In this document: positions 16,588 through 26,119 of the stretch, in pieces
Numbering within the stretch: the stretch's first letter is position 1
How the letters are laid out: the number at the start of each line of letters is the position of its first letter
NCBI RefSeq assembly: GCF_043951865.1
Contig: NZ_JBINJF010000001.1
Span: 310,001 to 374,000, forward strand
DNA from: JAMQKA01 sp043951865
GTDB lineage: Bacteria > Bacteroidota > Rhodothermia > Balneolales > Balneolaceae
Direction of reading: 5' to 3'
Length of the DNA stretch: 64,000 nucleotides
Translations under genes and position numbers: made by a program
Notes under the pieces: model-generated
Told to the model about the DNA's origin: nothing
Databases searched by the model: none
What the model saw: the letters and a program-made list of their open reading frames with translations, nothing else

Positions 16588-17214
16588 ATGAAACTTACAG
16601 CACTTGAAATAAAACAACAGAGCTTCGAAAAATCTTTCCGCGGATACGACCAGGGCGAAGTGGACGCATTCCTGAACCTGATGTCCAATGAGTGGGAGCA
16701 CCTGGTAGGCAAGAACCGCGAACTCGAAAAACGGATACAGGAACTTGAGGAGAAACTCAAGCACTACGAGCGCGTGGAAGAAGCCCTGCACGAAACCCTC
16801 CAGACCGCTAAGGAATCGGCCGAAACCAAGCTTTCGGGCGCGCGCAAGGAAGCCCGTAACAAAATAGAAAAAGCGGAGATGGAAGCCGAGTCCATCGTTC
16901 GGGAAGCCATCCAGCAGCGGCAACAGATCCGCCAGAACATCCTGCGCCTGCTCGATCGGCGCAAGGAAATTGTGGGAGGCATCCGGTCTTACCTGGAACT
17001 GGCCCAGGAGTCACTCGACCAGTTTGCAAGGGACGAAGCCGACCTGTTTGACATGCCGGCTGAAAGTGACGCCGATTTTGAGGAGCATTTCAAGAAACAG
17101 GTCCAAAACAGGAAACAGCAATTCTCTGAGGAGGATCAGGACACAGGCGAAGAAGCCCAAACGATCCCCCCGGGCGCCGAAGATGTTGACGATATCATTG
17201 ATGAGCTGGATTAG
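16588..17214 (+). CDS. DivIVA-domain protein
   Basis: 208 residues. The first 60 residues match the DivIVA N-terminal domain: LTALEIKQQSFEKSFRGYDQGEVDAFLN with the characteristic F-x-x-x-x-x-GYD-x-x-EVD pattern. A long coiled coil (about 60-140) and an acidic tail follow. DivIVA proteins sense negative membrane curvature and recruit partners to poles or septa; in Gram-negative relatives the role is open. Upstream it may belong to the transcript of the three small membrane proteins and YggS, an arrangement recalling the yggS-divIVA division cluster. Confidence 0.88.
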   Translation: MKLTALEIKQQSFEKSFRGYDQGEVDAFLNLMSNEWEHLVGKNRELEKRIQELEEKLKHYERVEEALHETLQTAKESAETKLSGARKEARNKIEKAEMEAESIVREAIQQRQQIRQNILRLLDRRKEIVGGIRSYLELAQESLDQFARDEADLFDMPAESDADFEEHFKKQVQNRKQQFSEEDQDTGEEAQTIPPGAEDVDDIIDELD

Positions 17215-17370
17215 GTGAACAGCCAAGAGGGCTGTAAACCGTTGTTTGGCCCTGTTTTCGGCCTGTTCTCATGTGCCAAAACCTCAATTGATGGACAAGC
17301 GGCGGACTCGAATCTACTCAGCCGTTGATCTCTGGAAACACCTCCGCTTTTAAAAAGTTTAACCTGACAA

Positions 17371-17508
17371 CTAACCCGAATTTCTCACAAGTATTTCGGA
17401 TAAGATCATGTCACTTTATGGATGACAATACCTTATCCCATTTTTTACTGCCAAATTATCATTACAGCCTGTAAAAGGCTGCGAAATTGGTGAGGTAATC
17501 CGGGCTAA
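17371..17508. repeat. Intergenic repeat family B, copy 2
   Basis: 138 bp in the 443-base gap between the DivIVA and PNP genes; no gene is seen in this gap. It shares a 30-base identical core with copy 1. Ends CTAACCCG (17371-17378) and CGGGCTAA (17501-17508) pair on the minus strand with wobbles. Internal hairpins are GGATAAG (17398-17404) with CTTATCC (17432-17438), and AGCCT-GTAAA-AGGCT (17466-17480), both perfect. The remainder of the gap has a small ACAGCC/GGCTGT hairpin just after the DivIVA stop. Confidence 0.75.
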
Positions 17509-17657
17509 AACCGACTTCTAACGGCTAACTGTCAGATCAAGTCGTGGCTATCATATTTAAAGCCCGCTTGTCGATATTTTCATGTAGATTTTCCTTTCTT
17601 TGAATTTTATATATTTCGCTAACTCAATTTTTTCTAACCGAAAAACTCTCTGCTTTC

Positions 17658-18494
17658 ATGCCGCCAGATTCTGTCGAAGAATTCCGCTCCAAACGCGATG
17701 AAGCGCTCGCACATATCCAGCATAAAACCGATCTCCGTCCCAATTACCTGCTGATACTAGGAACAGGTCTCGGCAACCTGGCTGATGAAATTGAGGTGGA
17801 GATCCGTATCTCATACGCCGACATTCCCAACTTTCCCGTCTCCACGGTGGAAAGTCACGCCGGCCAGCTGCTCTTTGGCACCCTGGCCGGCAAAGAGGTG
17901 GTGGCCATGCAGGGACGCTTTCACTACTATGAGGGCTATTCGATGCAGCAGATCGTCTTTCCCCTGCGAGTACTCAAAGAAAATGGAGCCGACACCCTGC
18001 TGGTCAGCAATGCCTGCGGCGGGCTCAACCCCAATTACCGGCGGGGAGACATCATGCTGATCAACGACCATATCAACATGCTGGGTGACAATCCCCTTAT
18101 CGGCCCCAATGACGATGAGCTTGGTCCCCGGTTCCCGGATATGAGCGAACCCTATACCGAACGGCTGCTTGAACTTGCCGAAACGGTAGCCCTTGAAAAG
18201 GGGATCAAGATGCACCAGGGCGTCTATCTTGCGCTGAGTGGACCAATGCTGGAAACCAGGGCCGAATACCGCTTTTTGCGGCTTATCGGGGCCGACGTGG
18301 TGGGAATGAGCACCGTACCCGAAGTGATAGCGGCCGTCCACATGGGGATGGATATCATGGGGATCTCCGTTATTACCGATGAATGTTTTCCCGACGCGCT
18401 CGAACCGGTCAATATTGAGGATGTCCTGGAGGCCGCCGGCATGGCAGAACCGAAACTCACCCAGGTTATCATGGGAGTGCTAAAACGGCTCTGA
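17658..18494 (+). CDS. Purine nucleoside phosphorylase, trimeric (PNP/MTAP) type
   Basis: 278 residues. Cleaves inosine or guanosine with phosphate in purine salvage; cytosolic. The family motifs appear in order: the phosphate loop LILGTGLGNLADEI, VESHAGQLLFG, QGRFHYYEGYSMQQIVFPLRV, NACGGLNPNYRRGDIMLINDHINM, GVYLALSGPMLETRAEYRFLR and GMSTVPEVIAA. The conserved Glu of the purine site is in LETRAEYR. This separates it from the hexameric DeoD type. The gene stands alone, with an AT-rich upstream region. Confidence 0.95.
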   Translation: MPPDSVEEFRSKRDEALAHIQHKTDLRPNYLLILGTGLGNLADEIEVEIRISYADIPNFPVSTVESHAGQLLFGTLAGKEVVAMQGRFHYYEGYSMQQIVFPLRVLKENGADTLLVSNACGGLNPNYRRGDIMLINDHINMLGDNPLIGPNDDELGPRFPDMSEPYTERLLELAETVALEKGIKMHQGVYLALSGPMLETRAEYRFLRLIGADVVGMSTVPEVIAAVHMGMDIMGISVITDECFPDALEPVNIEDVLEAAGMAEPKLTQVIMGVLKRL

Positions 18495-18689
18495 ATATCC
18501 CTTCCGGGGCTGTTTTGGACCCTGAAGGCCGTGAGCATCAAACCTTAAAAAATTATAACTCCACTCCCACCAAAAAGGATACCAACAAAACGAGAAAAAC
18601 GTTATTTTCCTGATGTATCTATCGACCAAAAGCAACAACTTCTGTTTTGATAGGAAAAATATACTAATACTAACCCATCCATCAGCCTT

Positions 18690-19466
18690 ATGTTTACCGG
18701 AGGTTTCAACGACGATATTTGGGATGAGTATAAATGGGAAGCTCACCTGGATGAAATTGAGAAAAAGAGTGAGCAACTGCGCCGCTTCATAGCTCCTGAT
18801 CCCGCAGGAAACACCCCGCGATGGGTCACTCTCCTGCAGGAAAACTCGGACGAGCTGGATGCGGTGGACGCATTTATTGAGGAAGAACTGCAGATTGAGG
18901 AAGCCTATTTCCCTGACGAGGATGATGAAGACTGGGATGAGGATCTGGAAGACGAAATGGACGACTTCTTCCTCGATAACGAATATGAGGATGAACTTTT
19001 TTTCGATGAGGAAGAGGACGACTTTGACTATGGGGAGGACTGGAAGGAACTGAGCAATGATTTTACGATGTCCGACAACGGCTCCATCGACACGCTCGAA
19101 ATATACAATACAGCCCGCGGAATAGCCGCCTACATTCTGCAGTGGGCCGAGGGTGTGCACGGAAGATACCGTTCAGAAGAATACAACGATTTTGTAAGCA
19201 ACGTCCTGAAAATCGGAGCTAAACTTGCCGGGGGCTACTCATTCGGATTTGAGCAGGATTTTCTCGGGGGTAATATCGCCTATACCAAAAAGGCGCTCCA
19301 CTGCACCAATATGTCGCTGATCCTGCTCCAGGATCACTTGAAAGAGGCCCCCTATATCAAAAAAGAAGAATACGTACTGCTTCACGAACAGCTTTTTGAG
19401 CTGCGAAACGATATCGGTATTTACGTGCAGGAGCTGAGAGAACAGTTTTATCTGGGCCTGGAATAA
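18690..19466 (+). CDS. Hypothetical acidic protein
   Basis: 258 residues, not recognised. Residues 1-65 are helical with a conserved-looking Trp/Arg pattern. Residues 66-120 are an extreme acidic stretch (EDDEDWDEDLEDEMDD and similar) with almost no basic residues. Residues 130-258 appear to form a four-helix bundle (YNTARGIAAYILQWAEGVHG; ALHCTNMSLILLQDHL; LHEQLFELRNDIGIYVQEL). There is no signal peptide or membrane segment. The acidic linker fits a salt-adapted cytosol or a nucleic-acid-mimicking surface, but neither is shown. It is followed by a terminator. Confidence 0.7.
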   Translation: MFTGGFNDDIWDEYKWEAHLDEIEKKSEQLRRFIAPDPAGNTPRWVTLLQENSDELDAVDAFIEEELQIEEAYFPDEDDEDWDEDLEDEMDDFFLDNEYEDELFFDEEEDDFDYGEDWKELSNDFTMSDNGSIDTLEIYNTARGIAAYILQWAEGVHGRYRSEEYNDFVSNVLKIGAKLAGGYSFGFEQDFLGGNIAYTKKALHCTNMSLILLQDHLKEAPYIKKEEYVLLHEQLFELRNDIGIYVQELREQFYLGLE

Positions 19467-19493
19467 AATGAAGTGATCAAATTTGTTGCAGGA

Positions 19494-19514
19494 GGCTTTG
19501 CAAGCCGCTTTTTT
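19494..19514 (+). terminator. Rho-independent terminator
   Basis: GGCTT-TGC-AAGCC (19494-19506) followed by GCTTTTTT. It begins 28 bases after the acidic-protein stop and separates it from comEC. Confidence 0.6.
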
Positions 19515-19600
19515 ACCCAATTCCGCCATTCTTCTGAATCGGGTTTCTTCATTTATGGGGTTTTTGTAAGGATTGGCCCGAATGACGGTCTTACCAGTAG

Positions 19601-22018
19601 ATGCGTGGCCAAAGCACATATCAGTTTCCCTTTGCAAAATATCCTGCTGTAAGAATTGCCCTGCTGTTTGCCGCGGGCATCACGGTCGATTACTATTTTA
19701 ATCTCTCCCTTTCGCTCACCGTCGGACTGCTTGTTCCGGCTGTCGTGCTGCTGTTTGCTGTGGAATTCAAATCCACAGCAACCCTCAATCCGCTGTTTCA
19801 CCAACTTTCTGTGGGGACCTACCTGCTGCTTGTTTTCCTGTTTGGCATGGCGTGGCATTCAATTCATGACAAGCTCGATCGTCCGGAGGCCGCCGATATA
19901 CTGGAGGCGTATACCTGGGACCAGATCAGTGCAAAAGGCAGCGTATACAACATCAAACCCACCAGCACCGGCAAGCTCCAGGTGGACGTGGCCGTTGACA
20001 CCACTTTGGTGGTTGACTCCCTTCGCTGGGTTGAATCGTACAATCTCCGGGCGGTGCTTGATCCCGAGACTGATCATATACCGGACCAACTGCAGCTGGG
20101 GTCCAGCATCAGGTTTTCGGCGACGGTCTATCCGCTGGAACAACCGAGAAATCCGCACCAATTCGATTACAAGGGATATCTGGAATCGCAGGGTATCTAT
20201 ACACAGGCGGGAATAGAGTCGATCGATTCTGTTCACAACCCGAAAACCCTGCTCAGCTGGCACCACCTGCGGCAGCTGGTGCTCGATCAGATTGAACAAA
20301 ATTTTGATTCAACCTCACAATCTCTTGCCAAGGCGTTGCTCATCGGGTACAAAAATGAACTGGACCGGGCGGATAAAATAGCCTTCTCGCGGGCGGGCCT
20401 TTCCCACATCATGGCTGTATCCGGGCTGCACGTGGGATTTATTGTCGCTCCCTTCTGGCTGCTCATCCCCTGGTTCTGGACCCTGCGGTACGGAAAGGAG
20501 ATCGGGCTGGCCCTGCTCCTGACTTTACTCTTTTTCTATGCGGGGCTAACCGGATTTTCCGCTTCTGTGTGCCGGGCCTCTCTCACTGTGGGGCTCATCA
20601 CGTTTGGCAAGCTGTTCCACAAAGTGCGCGACTCGCTGAACCTGACGGCCGTTTCGGCGCTGATCCTGCTACTGGCAAATCCCGCCGACCTGTTTGCGCC
20701 CGGCTTCCAGCTATCCTTTTCTGCTGTCTGCATCATCTTGCTTACTGTTCCCGTCGTCGAGCGCTGGCTTCCCCACTGGGTTCGCTACCGGTGGTATGGC
20801 ACGCCGGTTATGGTAGTTATCGTCTCCATCCTGGTGCAGGTGGGACTGTTCCCCTTGTTGACCTATCACTTTGGGGAATTTTCCCTGATCGGGCCCCTTG
20901 CCAACGGCGTGGTTGTTCCGTGGCTCGGATTTGTTGTACCGTATGCCCTTTTCCTGCTGCCGGTTGCAGCCGTTTTCCCTGCTGTCGGTCTACCGTTGAA
21001 CGTCCCCAACCAATGGTTTTTAAATGAATTAAGCTGCTTTACCGAGTGGGCTTCCCGGCTGAACTGGAGCTGGATTCAGCTGCACGTCGAATCTCCGCTT
21101 GTTTTTGGCCTCTGGATAGCGGGCCTTTTTTTAATGGCGACCCTGCATATTTCGCGCCTGCGATGGAAAATACTCTCCATGCTCCTGCTTCTTTTAACCG
21201 TTCAGTCCGGCAGGCAGCTGGTCAAAAAAATCCAGCCGGCCAAACTAACGATCACCGTTTTTGATGTTGGCCAAGGAGATGCCACACTGGTGAGCACCCC
21301 GGGCGGCAGGCACTTCCTTATCGACACCGGTCGCTGGTCGCCCAGGTACAACAGTGCCAAATATGTTATCCTTCCCCACCTGAAGGCCGAGGGTATCGAC
21401 AAGCTGGATGCCGTCTTTCTTACGCATCCGCACGCCGACCATATCGGGGGAATTAGTGAGCTGATAGAGCATGTAGCGATCGACACGATCTACAATTCGG
21501 GCTACGCCTACAGCTCCAACCTATATCAACAATATCACTCCCTGGCCAGGCGTCATTCAATACCGGTCAAAACAGTTAACGCCGGGCAGTCGATTGTGCT
21601 GGACCCCTCAGTACTCCTGCTGAGTTATGGCCCGATCGGCCGCAACTACGGCTCCGATCCCAACGATCACTCGCTGATCCTTGAGTTTATTTATGGGCAA
21701 ACCGAATTCCTTTTTGTGGGGGACGCGGAACGGGGACAGGAACAGCGGCTCCTAAACCATTACGGGAATCTACTGGATACCGACTTCCTGAAGGCCGGTC
21801 ACCACGGCAGCCGTACCAGCTCCTCTTCCCGGTTTCTGCGCGAGGCCACCCCCGATATTTCAGTCCTGTCACTGGCCAAATCGAATCGCTTTCAGCATCC
21901 CCATCCCGAAGCCGTGCGCCGGCTGCGTCGCTACAGTGGGAAAATGAAATTCACCAGTCTTCACAAAGCCCTGATCTTCAGCTCCGACGGAACAAGTATC
22001 CGCCAGATTCCCTGGTAA
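19601..22018 (+). CDS. comEC: ComEC/Rec2 DNA-uptake channel
   Basis: 805 residues; the full three-part architecture is present. An N-terminal DUF4131 region includes an OB-fold-like extracytoplasmic part. A polytopic Competence domain begins around residue 245 (LLIGYKNELDRADKIAFSRAGLSHIMAVSGLHV, the family signature). A C-terminal metallo-beta-lactamase domain starts near 545 (FDVGQGDATLV), with the HxHxDH metal site at H609, H611, D613 and H614 and the GHHGSRTSSS motif. It transports single-stranded DNA through the inner membrane in natural transformation; the hydrolase may degrade the second strand. No other competence gene is nearby. Confidence 0.95.
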   Translation: MRGQSTYQFPFAKYPAVRIALLFAAGITVDYYFNLSLSLTVGLLVPAVVLLFAVEFKSTATLNPLFHQLSVGTYLLLVFLFGMAWHSIHDKLDRPEAADILEAYTWDQISAKGSVYNIKPTSTGKLQVDVAVDTTLVVDSLRWVESYNLRAVLDPETDHIPDQLQLGSSIRFSATVYPLEQPRNPHQFDYKGYLESQGIYTQAGIESIDSVHNPKTLLSWHHLRQLVLDQIEQNFDSTSQSLAKALLIGYKNELDRADKIAFSRAGLSHIMAVSGLHVGFIVAPFWLLIPWFWTLRYGKEIGLALLLTLLFFYAGLTGFSASVCRASLTVGLITFGKLFHKVRDSLNLTAVSALILLLANPADLFAPGFQLSFSAVCIILLTVPVVERWLPHWVRYRWYGTPVMVVIVSILVQVGLFPLLTYHFGEFSLIGPLANGVVVPWLGFVVPYALFLLPVAAVFPAVGLPLNVPNQWFLNELSCFTEWASRLNWSWIQLHVESPLVFGLWIAGLFLMATLHISRLRWKILSMLLLLLTVQSGRQLVKKIQPAKLTITVFDVGQGDATLVSTPGGRHFLIDTGRWSPRYNSAKYVILPHLKAEGIDKLDAVFLTHPHADHIGGISELIEHVAIDTIYNSGYAYSSNLYQQYHSLARRHSIPVKTVNAGQSIVLDPSVLLLSYGPIGRNYGSDPNDHSLILEFIYGQTEFLFVGDAERGQEQRLLNHYGNLLDTDFLKAGHHGSRTSSSSRFLREATPDISVLSLAKSNRFQHPHPEAVRRLRRYSGKMKFTSLHKALIFSSDGTSIRQIPW

Positions 22019-22020
22019 AA

Positions 22021-22051
22021 TTGGTAGATTCCCCCTGATATCTTAACTTTG
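22021..22051 (+). promoter_or_regulatory. Bacteroidota-type promoter for the AI-2E permease
   Basis: TTG at 22021-22023, a 20-base spacer and TAACTTTG at 22044-22051: an exact TTG / TAnnTTTG match. It shows that an apparent TTG start at 22049 belongs to the -7 element and not to the coding sequence. Confidence 0.65.
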
Positions 22052-22078
22052 CCCTATTCTCATCAACCACTAGTCCCC

Positions 22079-23395
22079 ATGTCTAAACATCTACATTCCT
22101 GGTTAAGCGATCGTGGTCAGCTGGTGCTCCTTGCCGGCGGCGTGCTGGCGCTGCTGTTCCTTATGTATCAGCTGGAACACCTCATCAACCCGTTGGGGTA
22201 TGGCCTGGTTATCGGAATTATACTCTACCCGATACGCCAGCAGCCGGTTGCACGCGCCCTGCTTTATGCCACCGCCTTTTCAGCCGGCCTCTGGTTGATC
22301 TATGATTCAGGTCACCTGCTGGTACCCTTTATCGTGGCCTATATCATTGCCTTTATCATCAACCCGCTGGTGGAAAATCTTGAAAAGCGGCAGGTTCCGC
22401 GTGGGCTTATCGCCGGCCTCTTTACCTTTGGATGTCTTGGGTTGCTTACCGTCCTGTTCGTGCTCACCGTACCCACTGTACTGGATCAACTCTCAAAACT
22501 GGGCACCCTGTTAAACGAGGCCTCAACCAACACCGAAGCCTGGATCGAATCCACGGGACTGCTGGCCCTTTTTGATCGAATTGGCCTGGAAAGCACCACG
22601 CTGAAGCCGCAACTGGTCAACCAGATCAACTCCGTGGTTGAAGGGTTTTACCAGGACCTGACCGATCTTTCCTCCGGCTACCTGACGGGGGTCGGCAGTG
22701 CGGTTGCCGTGCTTTTCTTCATCATTTTGACCCCGTTCCTCTGCTTTTTTATGATCCGTGATTACCAGAAAATCGGAATTTTTGTGCGATCGCTGATCAC
22801 CCCCACCGATGTCTCCACCGATTATACTACAGAGATAAGTCGCATCGTTGGCTCTTACCTGAGGGGACAGTTTATTGTTGTGTTGATCAGCAGCGTGAAC
22901 CTGAGCCTGGGATTTTACCTGCTGGATGTGCCCTACGCGCTGGTCCTTGGCATTTTTTCCGGATTGACAAACTTCATCCCTACATTCGGACTTTGGTTCA
23001 GCGTTTCAATCTGTACGCTCGTGGGCGTCTCATTCGGCGATCCCTGGTTTCAATATCTCCCGGCGATATACATCGTATTTGGTGTGGAGCAGGTACTCGA
23101 GTCCGGGTTTATCGTTCCCCGCGTGGTGGGTAAGCATGTAGGACTGCATCCGCTGCTGGTGATGGTTTCGCTGCTGTTTTTTGGATTTATGCTGGGTGTT
23201 GTGGGGCTGCTGATCGCCGTGCCCACTGCCGCCCTGATATCGGTTTTTTACCAACAGTACCGCGAGACGAAGAAAATTTCATTTTTAAGTGGAAGTGAAC
23301 TCGATTCATTTATCCAGCAATTCGACCGGGAAACCAAAAAGGAAGAGAAAAAAAAGAAAGAAAAAATGGAAAAAGAATTGGAATCAACTCGCTGA
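22079..23395 (+). CDS. AI-2E family transporter (UPF0118/PerM)
   Basis: 438 residues with seven or eight membrane helices. The family pattern is visible: a helical pair at the N-terminus, a periplasmic/amphipathic middle section (about 145-215), a hydrophobic block with FFIILTPFLCFFMIRDYQ, GSYLRGQFIVVLISS, and the C-terminal VEQVLESGFIVPRVVGKHVGLHP motif. A Lys-rich tail ends the chain. Members include the AI-2 exporter TqsA and Na+/H+ antiporters, so the cargo is open. The ATG at 22079 is chosen because the upstream frame overlaps the promoter. Confidence 0.9.
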   Translation: MSKHLHSWLSDRGQLVLLAGGVLALLFLMYQLEHLINPLGYGLVIGIILYPIRQQPVARALLYATAFSAGLWLIYDSGHLLVPFIVAYIIAFIINPLVENLEKRQVPRGLIAGLFTFGCLGLLTVLFVLTVPTVLDQLSKLGTLLNEASTNTEAWIESTGLLALFDRIGLESTTLKPQLVNQINSVVEGFYQDLTDLSSGYLTGVGSAVAVLFFIILTPFLCFFMIRDYQKIGIFVRSLITPTDVSTDYTTEISRIVGSYLRGQFIVVLISSVNLSLGFYLLDVPYALVLGIFSGLTNFIPTFGLWFSVSICTLVGVSFGDPWFQYLPAIYIVFGVEQVLESGFIVPRVVGKHVGLHPLLVMVSLLFFGFMLGVVGLLIAVPTAALISVFYQQYRETKKISFLSGSELDSFIQQFDRETKKEEKKKKEKMEKELESTR

Positions 23396-23450
23396 ATCTG
23401 TTTTATTTATGAGTCTGTAGAGCTATCAACCTTTTATATTACGCGTAATT

Positions 23451-23663
23451 ATGTCAAAAAAGGAACGGCTGAGTTTCGAAGAGGCTTTAACCAGGTTGGA
23501 AGAGATCGTCTCCAAGCTGGAGGACGAATCGGTTTCTCTTGAAGATTCAATAGAGTTGTACGAAGAGGGTATTACCCTCTCCAACATCTGCACAAAAACC
23601 CTTGAAGAGGCGGAACTGCGCATCGAAAAAGTGCATGAAGAGCACAATGAAAACAATCAATAA
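23451..23663 (+). CDS. xseB: Exodeoxyribonuclease VII small subunit
   Basis: 70 residues, typical of XseB. The signature LSFEEALTRLEEIVSKLEDESVSLEDSIELYEEG at the N-terminus is diagnostic of the helical hairpin that binds XseA. The large subunit gene is not in this window. The dxs start lies ten bases after the stop, so the two are co-transcribed; xseB next to isoprenoid genes is common in bacteria. Confidence 0.95.
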   Translation: MSKKERLSFEEALTRLEEIVSKLEDESVSLEDSIELYEEGITLSNICTKTLEEAELRIEKVHEEHNENNQ

Positions 23664-23672
23664 TGATTGATT

Positions 23673-25598
23673 ATGGATCAAGAAAAAATAGAACCCGGTC
23701 CCCTGCTCGGAACGGTAAATACGCCGGACGACCTGAAGAAACTGGAGCCCGGGCAGCTCGTTGAGCTCTGTGATGAGCTCCGGGATTTTATTATCGATTC
23801 CGTTTCTACCCACGGCGGACATTTTGGAGCCAGCCTGGGTGTTGTGGAGCTGACCGTTGCCCTTCACTATGTATTTAATACACCCGAAGATCGCATTGTA
23901 TGGGATGTTGGGCACCAGGCCTACGGCCACAAAATTCTAACCGGCCGGCGAAATAAATTCCACACCAATCGCAAATACGGCGGGCTCTCCGGTTTTCCCA
24001 AACGGAGTGAAAGTGAATACGATGATTTTGGAGTCGGCCATTCGAGCACCTCTATTTCGGCGGCCCTGGGGATGGCGGTAGCGCGCGATCTCAGCCAAAA
24101 AGAGAACAACGTGGTCGCCCTGATCGGCGACGGGGCCATGACGGCCGGTCTGGCGTTTGAAGCGATGAATAACGCCGGGGCGCTCGACAAAGATATGCTG
24201 GTGATTCTGAACGACAACAACATGTCGATTGACCCCAACGTCGGCGCATTGAAAGAATATCTTACCGACATCACCACCAGCAAGACGTTTAACAAGATTC
24301 GTGACGAAATTTACGATCTGCTCGGTCACTTCAAGAAGGCCGGTGAACAGATGCGCAAAGCAGCGTCCAAACTGGAAAAAGCGATCACGGCCGCCATTAC
24401 CCCCGGTGCCCTGTTTCAGGCTCTCGGTTTTAAATACTACGGTCCGGTGGACGGTCACAACGTAGATTCACTTCGCCGCCACCTCGAGGATCTCAAAGAC
24501 ATCCCGGGCCCCAAGCTGCTGCATGCCATAACGGTTAAGGGAAAGGGTTTTGCTCCTGCCGAACGCGAGCAAACCAAGTGGCACGCCCAGAGCAGTCCGT
24601 TTGATAAAATTACCGGTCAATCCCTGGCCCCTGAAAAGACGGGTCCGGAGATTCCCAAATATCAGCATATTTTCGGGGAGGCGGTTGTGGAGCTGGCCGA
24701 AAACGACGAGCGCATCGTGGGTATTACGCCCGCCATGCCGAGCGGCTCCAGCCTGTGGCCGCTGATGAACACCTTCCCCGACCGCGCTTTTGACGTGGGT
24801 ATCGCCGAGCAGCACTCCATTACGTTTGCTGCGGGCCTGGCGACAGAAGGCAAAAAACCGTTTGCCGCCATCTATTCCACCTTCCTGCAGCGCGCCTATG
24901 ACCAGGTCATTCACGACGTGGCGATCCAAAAGCTGCCGGTCGTGTTCTGTATCGACCGCGCCGGGCTGGTCGGAGCCGACGGTCCCACGCATCACGGGCT
25001 GTATGATATCTCCTACCTTCGGGCCGTGCCCAACATGGTGATCTCTTCTCCACTCAATGAACAGGAGCTGCGCGATATGATGTACACCGCCTCCAAATAT
25101 GAGGAGGCCGCCTGGGCGATCCGATACCCGAGAGGGCGGGCGACCGGGATGAGCTATCGCAAAAACTTTCAGCCGATTGAGATCGGCAAGGGTCAGTGCC
25201 TCCGCGAGGGCGAAGATATCGCCTTTCTAAGCTTTGGTCCCATGGGCAATTACGTCATTGAAGTGGCTGACAAGCTGCAAACCGAGGGTATTAACATCGG
25301 TCACTATGACATGCGCTTTGCCAAGCCGCTGGACACGGATTTGATCGACGAAATTTGCCATTCCTACCAGCATATCATCACCATTGAAGATGGCACCAGG
25401 CTGGGCGGTTTCGGAAGTGCGGTAGCGGAGTACCTGGCTGACAAACCATACCACATTCCCACGACCATCATGGGCGTGCCGGATCGCATTGTGGAACATG
25501 GTACCCAGCAGGAGCTGCATCACGAGGTGGGACTTGACCCGGAGGGGATTGAAAAGAAAGTACGCGAAGTGCACAGCTCTCTTTCAGTAAAAGCCTGA
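23673..25598 (+). CDS. dxs: 1-deoxy-D-xylulose-5-phosphate synthase
   Basis: 641 residues. A thiamine-diphosphate enzyme joining pyruvate and glyceraldehyde-3-phosphate in the first step of the MEP isoprenoid pathway. Visible motifs: DVGHQAYGHKILTGR with the catalytic His, the TPP/Mg motif GDGAMTAGLAFEAMNNAG...NDNNMSI, the transketolase pyrimidine-domain segment GIAEQHSITFAAGLA, and RAGLVGADGPTHHG. The ATG at 23673 is preferred over a TTG six bases upstream. ispA, often found between xseB and dxs, is missing. A terminator-like hairpin follows. Confidence 0.97.
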   Translation: MDQEKIEPGPLLGTVNTPDDLKKLEPGQLVELCDELRDFIIDSVSTHGGHFGASLGVVELTVALHYVFNTPEDRIVWDVGHQAYGHKILTGRRNKFHTNRKYGGLSGFPKRSESEYDDFGVGHSSTSISAALGMAVARDLSQKENNVVALIGDGAMTAGLAFEAMNNAGALDKDMLVILNDNNMSIDPNVGALKEYLTDITTSKTFNKIRDEIYDLLGHFKKAGEQMRKAASKLEKAITAAITPGALFQALGFKYYGPVDGHNVDSLRRHLEDLKDIPGPKLLHAITVKGKGFAPAEREQTKWHAQSSPFDKITGQSLAPEKTGPEIPKYQHIFGEAVVELAENDERIVGITPAMPSGSSLWPLMNTFPDRAFDVGIAEQHSITFAAGLATEGKKPFAAIYSTFLQRAYDQVIHDVAIQKLPVVFCIDRAGLVGADGPTHHGLYDISYLRAVPNMVISSPLNEQELRDMMYTASKYEEAAWAIRYPRGRATGMSYRKNFQPIEIGKGQCLREGEDIAFLSFGPMGNYVIEVADKLQTEGINIGHYDMRFAKPLDTDLIDEICHSYQHIITIEDGTRLGGFGSAVAEYLADKPYHIPTTIMGVPDRIVEHGTQQELHHEVGLDPEGIEKKVREVHSSLSVKA

Positions 25599-25654
25599 CT
25601 GTATTCTACGCTGGATGATTTGCTTAAATTTTAAGCCTTTTTGCAATCAGGAAG

Positions 25655-25690
25655 CGTTTTGAATTCCGACCATCAAAACGTTTTGAGCAA
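25655..25690 (+). terminator. Probable terminator after dxs
   Basis: CGTTTTGA (25655-25662) and TCAAAACG (25673-25680) form a perfect 8-bp stem followed by TTTT. It would isolate the xseB-dxs transcript from the accessory cluster beyond. Confidence 0.6.
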
Positions 25691-25814
25691 TCTTCCCTAG
25701 ATTTTGACAGATTGGTGCGTGGTTTTGAACTATTCAGGGCCTACCTGCCCAACGGAAACCAAGCCTTTTTTTTTCTCAATAATCCGGGTGACCGCTTGCA
25801 GATGCACACTGTGA

Positions 25815-25912
25815 TTGAGCAAAAATCGGTTTGTTGGAAAGTGGTTGTACCACCGACCTAATTGGGAGCGGGAGTACAACTCTTTCACAACGACGAGCTG
25901 ATAGATTTACAA
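25815..25912. repeat. Intergenic repeat family A, copy 2
   Basis: In the 521-base gap 25599-26119, which holds no gene. Hairpin 1 is GTGG-TTGTA-CCAC (25841-25853) and hairpin 2 is GGGAG-TACAA-CTCTT (25870-25884, two G-T pairs). The two five-base loops are exact reverse complements. The element sits at the left border of the peptide-export cluster. Confidence 0.7.
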
Positions 25913-26119
25913 AGGCCTCTCATTAAAACAACCTTATTACCTGCTTTTCCAAGAAGTCCCTCTCTAAATTGGCAACATGGTGTTTGCGCTTCCTAAAATT
26001 CATACCGTCTGATAAATAAAGTATCGGCAGTGAACTTTTTAAATTTTTTTGTAAGGAATTGCTTTTAAAAGTCTCTCTTAAGTAAACGCATATCAAAAAA
26101 GCCAATACCAGGGAGACCC

